A stretch of DNA of 33,812 nucleotides from Paucilactobacillus suebicus DSM 5007 = KCTC 3549 (GTDB lineage Bacteria; Bacillota; Bacilli; Lactobacillales; Lactobacillaceae), in NCBI RefSeq assembly GCF_001434475.1, contig NZ_AZGF01000026.1, positions 1 through 33,812 of the forward strand, written 5' to 3'. Below the pieces are notes generated by a model. It saw only the letters and a program-made list of their open reading frames with translations, was not told the origin of the DNA and did no database searches. Shown here in pieces: positions 9,057 to 17,563 of the stretch. The translations under genes were made by a program, and so were the position numbers. Numbering within the stretch: the stretch's first letter is position 1; every line of letters starts with the position of its first letter.

Positions 9057-9734
9057 TTACTGCTGATGTCTAATTTTACCTAAATTTAACTCAACAATTT
9101 TGCCGGACTTGTTATATACTACCCATTCTGCCAGGTTAACAATGTGATCGCCAATTCTTTCTAATAGTCTAACAACCATTAGGTAACTTGACCCTCTTTC
9201 CGCAGTAGTCTGATGTTTCTCGATCGATTTTGTTAACATCCCCCTTACACTCGAATACTGACTATCAATCTCCAAATCCTTTTCAGCAGCTTTGCGGACC
9301 ATTTGATCATCATCAACCACATAGGCATCCAATGTTAATTCAAGCATCTTACGAATATCGTCTGCCATGGACTGAATCTTTCTCTCAATCTGTGCATCGT
9401 TTTTTTGCTCACCTGTGTTTAATGCTTCTTTGGCAATATTAACTGCGTGATCTCCAATCCTTTCCAAATCTGAACTAGCTTTTAAAACACTGATAATTTC
9501 TCGAAAATCAGTTGCCACCGGTTGCTGCAACGCAATTAATTTTAAGGCCTCTTTTTCAAGGTAGATTTCTTCATCATTAATTCTACTATCCTCATCAATT
9601 ACTTCTTGTGATAGTTTCAGATCGTACTTAGTAAATGCCTGAGTTGCATGATAAATTTGTTCGCTAACGTTAATTCCCATTTCCATAAATCGACCGTTTA
9701 ACTTTTTTAATTCATCTGAAAATAATTCGTGCAT
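9057..9734 (-). CDS. phoU: PhoU phosphate-uptake regulator, distal copy
   Basis: PhoU is a cytoplasmic all-helical protein that links the PstSCAB transporter to Pho signalling and limits phosphate uptake. The 225-residue product has the usual two three-helix bundles, each with the metal-site signature: SSDLERIGDHAVNIA near residues 85-100 and VVRLLERIGDHIVNLAEW near 187-205. GGGGAG precedes the ATG and the gene starts 12 bp after pstB, as the last gene of the pst operon. It is clearly paralogous to the second PhoU encoded at 14425-15144: both begin M(H/N)ELFSDELKKL and share the next motif MEMGINVSEQIY. Confidence 0.95.
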   Translation of the reverse strand: MHELFSDELKKLNGRFMEMGINVSEQIYHATQAFTKYDLKLSQEVIDEDSRINDEEIYLEKEALKLIALQQPVATDFREIISVLKASSDLERIGDHAVNIAKEALNTGEQKNDAQIERKIQSMADDIRKMLELTLDAYVVDDDQMVRKAAEKDLEIDSQYSSVRGMLTKSIEKHQTTAERGSSYLMVVRLLERIGDHIVNLAEWVVYNKSGKIVELNLGKIRHQQ

Positions 9735-9746
9735 AATGTTCTCCCC

Positions 9747-10502
9747 TTAACCAAATTTTCCATTCAGATAATCGCTTGTTGCGTCCATTTTAGGGTTTAT
9801 AAACATTTTTTCTGTTTGATCAAATTCAACTAAGTCTCCATTCAATAAAAATGCAGTTTTATCTGAGATTCGGGCTGCCTGCTGCATATTATGAGTCACA
9901 ATAATAATTGTAAACTGATCGTGAATCGACATTAAAGTTTCTTCAATTTTAGCGCTTGATATTGGATCCAATGCACTAGTTGGTTCGTCCATTAAGATTA
10001 CCTCAGGCTGAACTGCAAGCACCCGAGCCATACAAATCCGTTGTTGCTGACCGCCTGAAAATGATAAAGCGTTCTTGTTAAGTGAGTCCTTCACTTCATC
10101 CCAAATAGCAGCCTGCTTCAAACTAATTTCAACTCGCTCGTCAAGCATCCGTTTATTTACTACACCACTAAGCTTCAATCCGTACGCCACATTTTCATAA
10201 ACAGATAAAGGAAACGGATTAGGCTGCTGAAACAGCATGCCAATTTTTTTACGTAAATCTACTACATCTGTTGAATTTGAATAAATATCATTGTTTCTAA
10301 ATCTAATCTCACCGGTGACTGTCGTATTTGGAATCAAGTCATTCATGCGATTAAGACTGCGTAAATACGTTGATTTACCGCAACCAGACGGACCAATTAA
10401 TGCTGTAATTTGATTTTCTTGGAAGTTCAAATTAATACCGTGCAATGCCTCATGATCACCATAAGATATGCGTACATTGTCAGTTGTAATCACATTTGTC
10501 AT
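9747..10502 (-). CDS. pstB: Phosphate ABC transporter ATP-binding protein, second copy
   Basis: This ATPase energises phosphate import by PstSCA at the membrane. The 251-residue protein has Walker [10 protein letters not shown], the Q-loop in [21 protein letters not shown], the signature FSGGQQQR, Walker [14 protein letters not shown] and the switch His in [11 protein letters not shown]. The start at 10502 (MTNVITTDN) is chosen because AAGGAGG lies 8 bp upstream; a longer frame would overlap the preceding pstB. Both ATPase genes of the operon look intact, a duplication common in lactic acid bacteria. Confidence 0.95.
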   Translation of the reverse strand: MTNVITTDNVRISYGDHEALHGINLNFQENQITALIGPSGCGKSTYLRSLNRMNDLIPNTTVTGEIRFRNNDIYSNSTDVVDLRKKIGMLFQQPNPFPLSVYENVAYGLKLSGVVNKRMLDERVEISLKQAAIWDEVKDSLNKNALSFSGGQQQRICMARVLAVQPEVILMDEPTSALDPISSAKIEETLMSIHDQFTIIIVTHNMQQAARISDKTAFLLNGDLVEFDQTEKMFINPKMDATSDYLNGKFG

Positions 10503-10515
10503 GGTCAACGCCTCC

Positions 10516-11310
10516 TTAGCCAAAATTGCCAGAAATGTAATCCTCTGTGGTCTGGATATGAGGATTGGTAAATATATTCTCGGTTAAATCGTATTCAATC
10601 ACGTGACCCATGTGTAAAAACGCCGTATAATCACTAACTCGAGAAGCCTGTTGCATGTTATGAGTAACGATAATAATCGTATAATTTTTACTGAGTGTTT
10701 TTAACGTTTCTTCTAATTTAGCCGATGAAATTGGATCAAGTGCACTTGCAGGTTCGTCTAGCAACAATACATCTGGTTTCATTGCAATTGATCTTGCAAT
10801 ACAAAGTCGTTGAGCCTGACCACCAGATAATGAAAGAGCACTTTCATTAATTTTATCCTTTACCTCATCCCACAAAGACACAGCAATTAAACTTTCCTCC
10901 GTCCTTTGACTCAACTGCTGTTTGTCCGTAATGCCGTTTTCTTTCAGTGCAAACGTTAAATTATCTTTAATTGACTTAGCAAATGGGTTAGGTCGTTGAA
11001 ACACCATGCCAATATGCTTGCGCAGTTCGTAAACATTAATTTTACGATCATTAATATCAACATCACGATACCAAATTTGTCCGTTCACGTTTGCCTTACC
11101 ATCATTCATTCTATTAAATGATCTCAACAAAGTTGATTTTCCTGATCCCGATGCACCAATTAACGCCGAAATTTTGTTTCGTGGAAACTGCAAGTTTGTC
11201 TGATAAATAACTTGATGGCTACCGTAGGAAACCTCAATATTTTCCGTTGTTATTGCCGCACTTTCTGTTGGTGTCACAATATAGGAATCTTCGAGATTGT
11301 ATGTTTGCAT
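10516..11310 (-). CDS. pstB: Phosphate ABC transporter ATP-binding protein, first copy
   Basis: This is the first of two PstB-type ATPases in the operon. The 264-residue protein carries an N-terminal extension of about 20 residues before the ABC domain, then Walker [10 protein letters not shown] (about 52-60), [17 protein letters not shown], signature LSGGQAQR, Walker [14 protein letters not shown] and [10 protein letters not shown]. It differs from the neighbouring copy at the signature (LSGGQAQR against FSGGQQQR) and in the extension. GGAG precedes the ATG, which is 10 bp after pstA. The two copies could form a heterodimer or alternate; sequence cannot tell. Confidence 0.95.
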   Translation of the reverse strand: MQTYNLEDSYIVTPTESAAITTENIEVSYGSHQVIYQTNLQFPRNKISALIGASGSGKSTLLRSFNRMNDGKANVNGQIWYRDVDINDRKINVYELRKHIGMVFQRPNPFAKSIKDNLTFALKENGITDKQQLSQRTEESLIAVSLWDEVKDKINESALSLSGGQAQRLCIARSIAMKPDVLLLDEPASALDPISSAKLEETLKTLSKNYTIIIVTHNMQQASRVSDYTAFLHMGHVIEYDLTENIFTNPHIQTTEDYISGNFG

Positions 11311-11320
11311 AGTTTCACTC

Positions 11321-12208
11321 CTATTTGACGGCTGTCATTTTGAGATAAACAAGGTTGCCAAATGCACGTGCGCCCAGATTAAACATTAAAATCACAATAA
11401 TCAAAACTGCAGATGCACCACTAGATATTAGATGTGCGTCCGGTGTTATTCCCTCAGTATTAAGTTTCCAAATGTGCACAGCTAACGTTTCTGCTGGCCG
11501 CATTGGGTTTAAAAAGCTTGTTGCACTTAGCGGATTGAAGTTTAAGTAATTGACGGTTGGTGCACTTTGACCGGCAGTGTATATCAATGCTGCTGCTTCA
11601 CCAAATACCCGTCCAGAACACAGAATGACACCGGTTATGATACCTGGTAGAGCCGCTGGTAACACAATTCCACTGATTGTTTTCCAGTTTGACAAGCCCA
11701 ATGATAATCCGGCTTCCCTTTGTAGATTTGAAACATTGTGCAATGATTCCTCAATGTTTCTAGTCAGGAGAGGTAAGTTAAAGAACGTTAGTGCGATCGC
11801 CCCTGCTAGAATTGAAAATCCAAACCCAAATTTAATTACAAACAGCAAATATCCAAATAATCCGACAACGACGGATGGTAATGAACTTAGTACTTCAATC
11901 ATTGTTCGAATAACATTTGTAACCCAGTTATCCGCTGCGTATTCAGATAGATATATACCTGCACCCAAAGCGATTGGTAGCGAAATAATCAAAGTTAATA
12001 CCAACAGATAAAGTGAATTAAACAGTTGGTCTCTGATCCCACCACCCGCACTAAATGCTTCAGCTCCAGATGTTAGGAAATGCCAAGAAATATTTGGGAC
12101 ACCGTTAACCAAAATGTATCCCAATAATCCAGCGAGAATCAACACTACGATTGCTACCAAAACGTAAATCAATCCGGTTGCAATTTGATTAGTCCGTTTA
12201 GGATTCAT
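11321..12208 (-). CDS. pstA: Phosphate ABC transporter permease PstA
   Basis: One of the two membrane subunits of the high-affinity phosphate importer. The 295-residue protein has six membrane helices. The coupling segment that contacts PstB (EAGLSLGLSNWKTI with the following LPAALPGIITGV) is visible near residues 165-190. The start overlaps the end of pstC by 11 bp, and the ribosome site GGGGG lies within the last pstC codons, so the two are likely translationally coupled. It is followed closely by the two pstB genes. Confidence 0.95.
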   Translation of the reverse strand: MNPKRTNQIATGLIYVLVAIVVLILAGLLGYILVNGVPNISWHFLTSGAEAFSAGGGIRDQLFNSLYLLVLTLIISLPIALGAGIYLSEYAADNWVTNVIRTMIEVLSSLPSVVVGLFGYLLFVIKFGFGFSILAGAIALTFFNLPLLTRNIEESLHNVSNLQREAGLSLGLSNWKTISGIVLPAALPGIITGVILCSGRVFGEAAALIYTAGQSAPTVNYLNFNPLSATSFLNPMRPAETLAVHIWKLNTEGITPDAHLISSGASAVLIIVILMFNLGARAFGNLVYLKMTAVK

Positions 12209-13175
12209 ACTTTCGTTTCCCCCAGTTACCGATAAATCTCACGGTCAGATTAAAGAAGAGTGACATTAGAAGTAAAACCAGTGCAAGTGACCAAAGCGCA
12301 TTGTTAGGTAATGTGCCCATAACTGTATTACCGATTTGAGTCGTTAACTGACTTGTCAATGTTGACGCGGGTGACACTAAGCTATGCGGCATCAAGACGG
12401 CGTTGCCAATCACCATTTGCACGGCCAAAGCTTCCCCAAATGCACGAGCCATTCCGAAAACAATGGCAGTTAAAACTCCAGGTGTCGCAGTTTTTAAAAC
12501 AACCTTACGAATCGTTTGCCATCTTGTAGCCCCCAGTGCCAATGAAGCCTGACGATAATGAATCGGAACGGCTCTCAAGCTGTCTACCGAAAGAGAAGTA
12601 ACAGTGGGCAAGATCATTACGAAAAGTACCAAAGTCCCCGATAATATTCCAAATCCAGTGCCACCAAACAAGTGACGAACAGCCGGGACAATCACTGACA
12701 AGCCAATAAATCCATAAACTACCGAGGGAATCCCGACTAAAAGTTCAGTCACTGCTTGTAGTGCCTTAGTTCCTCTTTGAGGTGCAATTTCTGTCATAAA
12801 CACTGCCATTGCAATCGCAAATGGTGTCGCCAGTAGCGCTGCCAGCAGCGTGACACCAAAGGATGTGACAATCATCGGAAGCGCCCCCACTTGGGGGTTA
12901 CCGCTACCATCAACCATCCCCGGATTCCAACTACTGCCAGAGATAAACTGCCAAATACCAACATGGTTTTGAATGAAAGTAGCTAATCCTCGTGAAGTGA
13001 TGAAGTACAAAATACAAACGACTAACGCCACAATCATTCCAATACTCAAATAACATATTAGTTTACCAAGCTGATCTTCTCGAGTTGCTTTAGATGGTTT
13101 TATAAATTTTGATTGAATACTATCTTGTTTTCTAACGAGGTGTTTGGATATATTTTTTTCACCCTGCATTTCCAT
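12198..13175 (-). CDS. pstC: Phosphate ABC transporter permease PstC
   Basis: The partner membrane subunit of PstA. The 325-residue protein has a hydrophilic N-terminal tail of about 35 residues, then six helices; the coupling loop with QASLALGATRWQTI and FGMARAFGEALAVQMVIGN toward the C-terminus are typical of PstC. Its ATG shares a base with the pstS stop (TAATG), with GGAGG just upstream, so translation is coupled to that of the binding protein. Confidence 0.95.
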   Translation of the reverse strand: MEMQGEKNISKHLVRKQDSIQSKFIKPSKATREDQLGKLICYLSIGMIVALVVCILYFITSRGLATFIQNHVGIWQFISGSSWNPGMVDGSGNPQVGALPMIVTSFGVTLLAALLATPFAIAMAVFMTEIAPQRGTKALQAVTELLVGIPSVVYGFIGLSVIVPAVRHLFGGTGFGILSGTLVLFVMILPTVTSLSVDSLRAVPIHYRQASLALGATRWQTIRKVVLKTATPGVLTAIVFGMARAFGEALAVQMVIGNAVLMPHSLVSPASTLTSQLTTQIGNTVMGTLPNNALWSLALVLLLMSLFFNLTVRFIGNWGKRKYES

Positions 13176-14071
13176 TAGTGTTCCTCCATTACCTGATTGT
13201 TAGCATTTTTGCTGACCTTCATGTCATGAATGCTGATATATCCCATTTTTTTAACTAAATTCTTTTGTTGTTCAGTAGAATCAATATATTTAAGAAATGC
13301 TTTTGTCGTTTTGTTTGGTTGGCCCTTAGTATACATATGTTCATATGACCAGATTTTCCACTTATTCGTTTCTACATTCGCACTGGTCGGCGTCACGTTA
13401 TCAATAGAAAGTTCTTGAAGCGAGCTGTTAATGTACGAAAATGAAAGATAACTGATTGCGCCGGGAGTTGATGAAACGATCTTTTGAACGGTGCCATTTG
13501 AATCTTGTTCTTGAGACTTGATGGCACTTTGTCCGTTCATAACTGCTGCTTCAAAAGTTGCTCTCGTCCCACTACCTTTAACACGGTTAACAATCGTAAT
13601 CTTTTCATTTTTACCGCCGACTTGCTTCCAATTAGTAATTTTGCCAGTAAAAATTTGTCTTAATTGATCCATCGAAACATTTTTGACACCGACGTCCTTA
13701 TTAACGACTGGTGCAATACCAACAACCGCCACCTGATGGTCAACTAATTTTTTTGAATCAATTCCTTTTTGCTGTTGTGCAAAAATATCTGAATTCCCGA
13801 TTTGAACTGATCCTTCTTGAACCTGGCTGAGACCAGTTCCTGATCCACCACCCTGAACGGAAATATTTGCGGAGCTATTTTTAGATTGATAATTAGAAGC
13901 GGCTTTTTCAACTAAAGGCTGCAGTGCAGTTGATCCGACTGCCGTAATTTTAGCTTGTGACGACGAACTGTTAGATGAACTAGACTTACTATTGGACCCA
14001 CAAGCCGCCAACCCTAATGCAATTACTCCTAATGCCGCGACTGTGGTAAAGATTCTTTTCTTATTGAACAT
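13175..14071 (-). CDS. pstS: Phosphate-binding lipoprotein PstS
   Basis: Extracellular phosphate receptor of the Pst importer, tethered to the membrane by lipid. The 298-residue precursor has a signal peptide ending in the lipobox LAAC (Cys at about 24), then a Ser/Asn-rich linker. The phosphate-site signatures are visible: VGSTALQPL, GGGSGTGLSQVQ, IGNSD and the VNRVKGSGTRATFE block. It is the first gene of the pstS-C-A-B-B-phoU operon and is preceded by PhoP-box-like repeats, which suggests induction on phosphate limitation. Confidence 0.96.
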   Translation of the reverse strand: MFNKKRIFTTVAALGVIALGLAACGSNSKSSSSNSSSSQAKITAVGSTALQPLVEKAASNYQSKNSSANISVQGGGSGTGLSQVQEGSVQIGNSDIFAQQQKGIDSKKLVDHQVAVVGIAPVVNKDVGVKNVSMDQLRQIFTGKITNWKQVGGKNEKITIVNRVKGSGTRATFEAAVMNGQSAIKSQEQDSNGTVQKIVSSTPGAISYLSFSYINSSLQELSIDNVTPTSANVETNKWKIWSYEHMYTKGQPNKTTKAFLKYIDSTEQQKNLVKKMGYISIHDMKVSKNANNQVMEEH

Positions 14072-14150
14072 TTTCGATCTCCCCTTCGAATGCCATTTGT
14101 TAACAGAAATAAATCAATCTTTTTAGTACATTCATAATGTAATTCATGAA

Positions 14151-14189
14151 CGTAAAAATCAGAGCAGTTTTTTGTAAAGGTTGTGTAAA
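14151..14189 (-). promoter_or_regulatory. PhoP-box-like repeats upstream of pstS
   Basis: On the minus strand TTTACA (plus 14184-14189), TTTACA (14173-14178) and TTTACG (14151-14156) occur in strict 11-bp register (the 14162-14167 slot is degenerate). Four direct TT(A/T)ACA repeats at 11-bp spacing are the known PhoP-box layout of Gram-positive bacteria. They lie 80-118 bp upstream of the pstS start, with a possible -10 near plus 14130-14140. Confidence 0.7.
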
Positions 14190-14335
14190 TTGAATTAGAG
14201 TGTGAAAAAACACTGGTTGAGGAGATAAAATGAGGGACAGTTAGGAACTATCGCGTTTTCCGCAATGACTTTCACCTGTACCTTATTCTATGAATTTCGT
14301 GTTACTGATCAGGTTTTAGAGAAAGGAATGCTATT

Positions 14336-14415
14336 AAAATAAAAAACATCAACAAACCGCTCAAGTACAAACGATTTATTGATGTTTTTTTATTTTGCAA
14401 TTACTAAACGCATGG
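14336..14415. repeat. Palindromic intergenic element E, terminator of upstream phoU
   Basis: AAAATAAAAAACATCAA (14336-14352) pairs with the sequence at 14379-14396 with a single-base bulge, giving a strong A/T-flanked hairpin after the phoU stop. The right flank, TAAACGCATGGTTCCGCA, is nearly the same as that of element C (TAAACGTCTGGTTCCGCA), although their cores differ. The left flank does not pair convincingly with it. The stretch 14190-14335 contains a short AGTGT/ACACT hairpin and no ORF that I can support. Confidence 0.7.
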
Positions 14416-14424
14416 TTCCGCAAC

Positions 14425-15144
14425 CTATTGCCACTTGTCACTTTCTTCATTGTTCAACAAAGTATGCAACATTTCAGGGTCTGATTTACCCGGATTTAGT
14501 TCTGTTAATTCACCTGTACTGTTGTATACAATCCATTCAGCCAGATTAACAATATGGTCACCAACACGTTCTAACAGTCGAGACACCATTAGGTAACTGG
14601 AACTAGCTGTAACCGTATCAGCATTTTGCCTCATTGCTGCTGTAATATTATCGCGAATTAAAATGTATTGCTTATCGACCTCAAGATCCGACTTCGCCAC
14701 TTGTCGTGCAATATCCTCATCACTATGAACATAGGCATCTAAAACCTTTTCCAGCATACTACGAACAGAAGCAGTCATATCTGCAATTGATCCTTCAATT
14801 GCTGGTACACGCTGACTGCCACTGACCCGAATTGTTTCACGTGCGATGTTAACCGCATGATCGCCAACACGTTCTAGGTCAGAACTTGCTTTCAAGATAC
14901 TGATGATGGAACGAAAATCCTCAGCAACCGGCTGCTTCAAAGCAATTAAATTTAGTGCCTGCATTTCAAGATTAGTTTCTTCATCATTAGTCTTTTGATC
15001 ATTATCAATCACGCTTTGGGCTAGCTGCCGGTCGTGATCGATAAACGCCTTTGTGGACTGATAAATCTGCTCGCTGACATTGATTCCCATTTCCATGAAG
15101 TGCCACTTTAATTTTTTTAACTCATCAGAAAATAATTCGTTCAT
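14425..15144 (-). CDS. phoU: PhoU phosphate-uptake regulator, proximal copy
   Basis: Second PhoU of the locus, 239 residues, with both helical-bundle signatures: SSDLERVGDHAVNIA and VSRLLERVGDHIVNLAEW. The start at 15144 (MNELFSDELKK) is chosen because GGAGG stands 8 bp before it and it matches the start of the other PhoU; a longer frame begins ten codons earlier without a ribosome site. It has a longer C-terminal tail than its paralogue (ending in NNEESDKWQ). It is transcribed separately from pst, divergently from the response regulator, from a promoter with PhoP-box-like repeats, and ends at element E. Confidence 0.94.
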   Translation of the reverse strand: MNELFSDELKKLKWHFMEMGINVSEQIYQSTKAFIDHDRQLAQSVIDNDQKTNDEETNLEMQALNLIALKQPVAEDFRSIISILKASSDLERVGDHAVNIARETIRVSGSQRVPAIEGSIADMTASVRSMLEKVLDAYVHSDEDIARQVAKSDLEVDKQYILIRDNITAAMRQNADTVTASSSYLMVSRLLERVGDHIVNLAEWIVYNSTGELTELNPGKSDPEMLHTLLNNEESDKWQ

Positions 15145-15194
15145 TACGTTGACCTCCTCAGCAATTTGGTCCATTTTATTTATTAGTATATTAT

Positions 15195-15233
15195 TAACAC
15201 AGTAATGTAAAGTTATTGTAAATATCTGGACAA
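15195..15233 (-). promoter_or_regulatory. PhoP-box-like repeats between phoU and the regulator gene
   Basis: On the minus strand TTTACA occurs at plus 15217-15222 and 15206-15211, exactly 11 bp apart, with weaker matches in register on each side (15228-15233 and 15195-15200). The site lies in the shared gap between phoU and the divergent regulator gene and matches the repeats found upstream of pstS. Confidence 0.65.
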
Positions 15234-15308
15234 TATTTTATTTTTATGGCATTAATAAACTATAGTTTACAAATTAATTATGTCGTAGCTGGCCGGAGGT
15301 GCCATCTA

Positions 15309-16040
15309 ATGAAGCATTTATTACTAATGACCCAGCAACTGCCACTGTTTATTCCAATCAACGCATACTGTAACGAACAGGGCTGGTTCGTTAATAACAC
15401 AACCAATCCAGATGAGGCACTTTTGACGCTGACCAACCAACCGGTGGCTGCAGTCATATGGGACATTTCATCGACTAACTTTGATCAAACACAAAAAATG
15501 ATGCCGGATATTCGTAAACACCTGAACGGCCCAATTATCATTCTGGCTAAAGATCGGCATCCGGAACATGCTCAACAATTATTCGCACAACATGTTGATG
15601 ATTATTTAACTCAGCCATACGACTATCCTGAATTAATTGCAATTCTGAAACAACGGTTTTGGCTGTATGATCAAATCTCTGAGGCTACTGTTACCAGTCA
15701 AGAGACTGCAGACAATCAATCGCTTGAAGACAAGGATCAGATTAGCTTTCATAATTTAACGATTGATTTAAAACATTACCGTGTCTTACGAGATGATCAG
15801 GATCTAGGTCTAACGCCAAAGGAATTTAAACTATTAAGGTATCTGATGAAGCATCCCAACCAAGTCCTCAGCCGTGAACAATTACTACAGGGAGTTTGGG
15901 ACTATGATATTCTTGGCACCTCACGGATGGTTGATATTCATATTAGCCATTTGCGTGATAAAATCGAGATGGATCCACAAAACCCTCAATGGTTGAAAAC
16001 AGTGCGTGGATTTGGGTATGTTTTGAAATCGGAAGCGTAG
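15309..16040 (+). CDS. OmpR/PhoB-type response regulator with atypical receiver
   Basis: The 243-residue protein has a receiver-like domain (about 1-120) and an intact C-terminal winged helix (about 148-242, ending in VRGFGYVL) that binds DNA. Its location beside phoU and pst suggests it is the PhoP-type regulator of phosphate genes. The receiver keeps the phospho-acceptor position (Asp52 in VIWDIS) but lacks the acidic pair after strand 1 (LLLMTQQ), lacks the Thr/Ser of strand 4 (IIILAKD), and has Gln instead of Lys in the strand-5 motif (YLTQPYD). No histidine kinase lies in the window. The ATG at 15309 is chosen for its GGAGG 9 bp upstream; an in-frame ATG 21 codons earlier has none. Confidence 0.88.
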   Translation: MKHLLLMTQQLPLFIPINAYCNEQGWFVNNTTNPDEALLTLTNQPVAAVIWDISSTNFDQTQKMMPDIRKHLNGPIIILAKDRHPEHAQQLFAQHVDDYLTQPYDYPELIAILKQRFWLYDQISEATVTSQETADNQSLEDKDQISFHNLTIDLKHYRVLRDDQDLGLTPKEFKLLRYLMKHPNQVLSREQLLQGVWDYDILGTSRMVDIHISHLRDKIEMDPQNPQWLKTVRGFGYVLKSEA

Positions 16041-16103
16041 TAGAAATTTCTTTTTAACTATCAGTTATTATGTAAAAAATCGTTTAATTTTTATAGTCTA
16101 AAC

Positions 16104-16219
16104 GTGCTGAACCAGACAAGCATTCATAAAATAACAGAGGAACTGATAACCCGTTCAAAGCTCGAACGTTTTATCAGTTCCTCTGTTATTTTACAATGCC
16201 TAAACGTCTGGTTCCGCAC
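16104..16219. repeat. Long palindromic intergenic element C (terminator core)
   Basis: A perfect 22-bp stem (16128-16149 with 16171-16192) surrounds a smaller GTTC/GAAC hairpin; AACCAGAC (16110-16117) pairs with GTCTGGTT (16206-16213), and GTGC with GCAC at the edges. The core should terminate both the regulator and the convergent MetE-like gene, whose stop begins 1 bp beyond the element. The left edge TAAACGTGC and the following TTCATAAAATAA resemble element D. Confidence 0.85.
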
Positions 16220-16220
16220 T

Positions 16221-17372
16221 CTAGTCTCCCCAAACATCCTTTGCAACTTCTTTAACTAACTCAATCTTTGCCCACTGCTGGTCTTCAGTAAGAACATTTC
16301 CCTCTTCAGTTGATGCAAATCCACATTGAGTGCTTACACATAGTCGGTCTAATGGCACATACTTTGCTGCTTCATGAATACGATCGATAATAGTTTGTTT
16401 GTCTTCTAATTCACCATTTTTTGATGTGATTAATCCTAAGACAACTAATTGATCATCTTTAACTTTGGCAAGTGGTTCAAATCCACCGGCACGATCACTA
16501 TCATATTCCAAAAAGTAAGAATGAACTTTTTCTTCAGTAAATAATGGATCAGCAACACTATCGTAACCACCAGCAGAAGCCCATGTTGAATGGTAATTAC
16601 CACGGCAATCATGTGTGTTGACAATCAAATCTGCGGGTAATCCTTCAATAAATGCGTTGTTAATTTTAACGTACAACTCTTTATCAGCATCAAGTGTTGC
16701 CTGATCAATGGTGTTGGTACCATTCTTAGCACCTGCATGGGAACCTGCAAGCATCCCCCAAGTACAATCATCAAGTTGTAAAACACGTAACCCGGCGTCA
16801 TACAAATCAATTGCTACCTGCTTATAAGCAGCGGCAATATCCGTGATTAATTCATCTTCTGACGAATAATACTTGTTAGTAGCTTCGATATTTTCTGGCC
16901 GATAAAGTTCAGCAATGAATTGAGCTGGAGCAGGAATAGTTTGTTTAGCAGTTTTAGGATCACTTAAATGTTCACGTAAAAATTTAAAATGCTCAACAAA
17001 CGGATGGCTTTCACCCGTAATCTTTCCAGATAAACGAGCAGTTTCTGCACGTGTTTCTTCATCATTGAAGACGTAACCGCGTTTAAGCGCCGTCTTCTCA
17101 ACTCCGTTTAGACCCCAGAAGAAATCTAAATGCCACCAACTACGGCGAAACTCACCATCAGTGATTGATTTCAATCCAGCATTCTCTTCTTTTTTTATCA
17201 AGTCGATAATCGCATCATCTTCAACCTGTTTTAGTTGATCTGAACTAATTGAACCCGCTGCAAATTGTTTTCGTGCATCTTTTAAATTTTGTGGTCGTAA
17301 GAAGCTACCAACAACGTCAAACCTAAATGGCGATGTAGTTCGTTTGGTAAATGTCTGTGTACTTTCTGTCAT
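16221..17372 (-). CDS. MetE-like cobalamin-independent methyltransferase, second copy
   Basis: This 383-residue protein matches the short MetE C-terminal-domain family (YxjG/YxjH-like), which transfers a methyl group to homocysteine or a related thiol using zinc. The zinc-site residues expected from MetE are visible: HDC in NTHDCRGN, Glu in FLEYDSDR, and Cys in STQCGFAS. The N-terminal half contains DGEFRRSWWHLDFFWGLNG. The ATG at 17372 follows AGGAGG; an upstream extension has no ribosome site. It lies 191 bp after its paralogue in the same direction; that gap contains a GTTTTAT/ATAAAAC hairpin but no second T-box that I can see. The methyl donor is unknown, and it lacks the N-terminal half of true MetE. 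Confidence 0.85.
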   Translation of the reverse strand: MTESTQTFTKRTTSPFRFDVVGSFLRPQNLKDARKQFAAGSISSDQLKQVEDDAIIDLIKKEENAGLKSITDGEFRRSWWHLDFFWGLNGVEKTALKRGYVFNDEETRAETARLSGKITGESHPFVEHFKFLREHLSDPKTAKQTIPAPAQFIAELYRPENIEATNKYYSSEDELITDIAAAYKQVAIDLYDAGLRVLQLDDCTWGMLAGSHAGAKNGTNTIDQATLDADKELYVKINNAFIEGLPADLIVNTHDCRGNYHSTWASAGGYDSVADPLFTEEKVHSYFLEYDSDRAGGFEPLAKVKDDQLVVLGLITSKNGELEDKQTIIDRIHEAAKYVPLDRLCVSTQCGFASTEEGNVLTEDQQWAKIELVKEVAKDVWGD

Positions 17373-17563
17373 GATAAAATTCCTCCTAAAATGTTTGTGC
17401 CAGTGAATAACAATCCCAGAGATCATCCCCACATAACCAGATCGTCAACACCATCACCAAACAGGAAACATGCCGTGTTTGTTTTATTCAAATGAAGATA
17501 AAACACTTTATTTCCTAACATGTCTCGCGTCCCTTTCTTAAAACTGATTCTTTAACCACCTAA

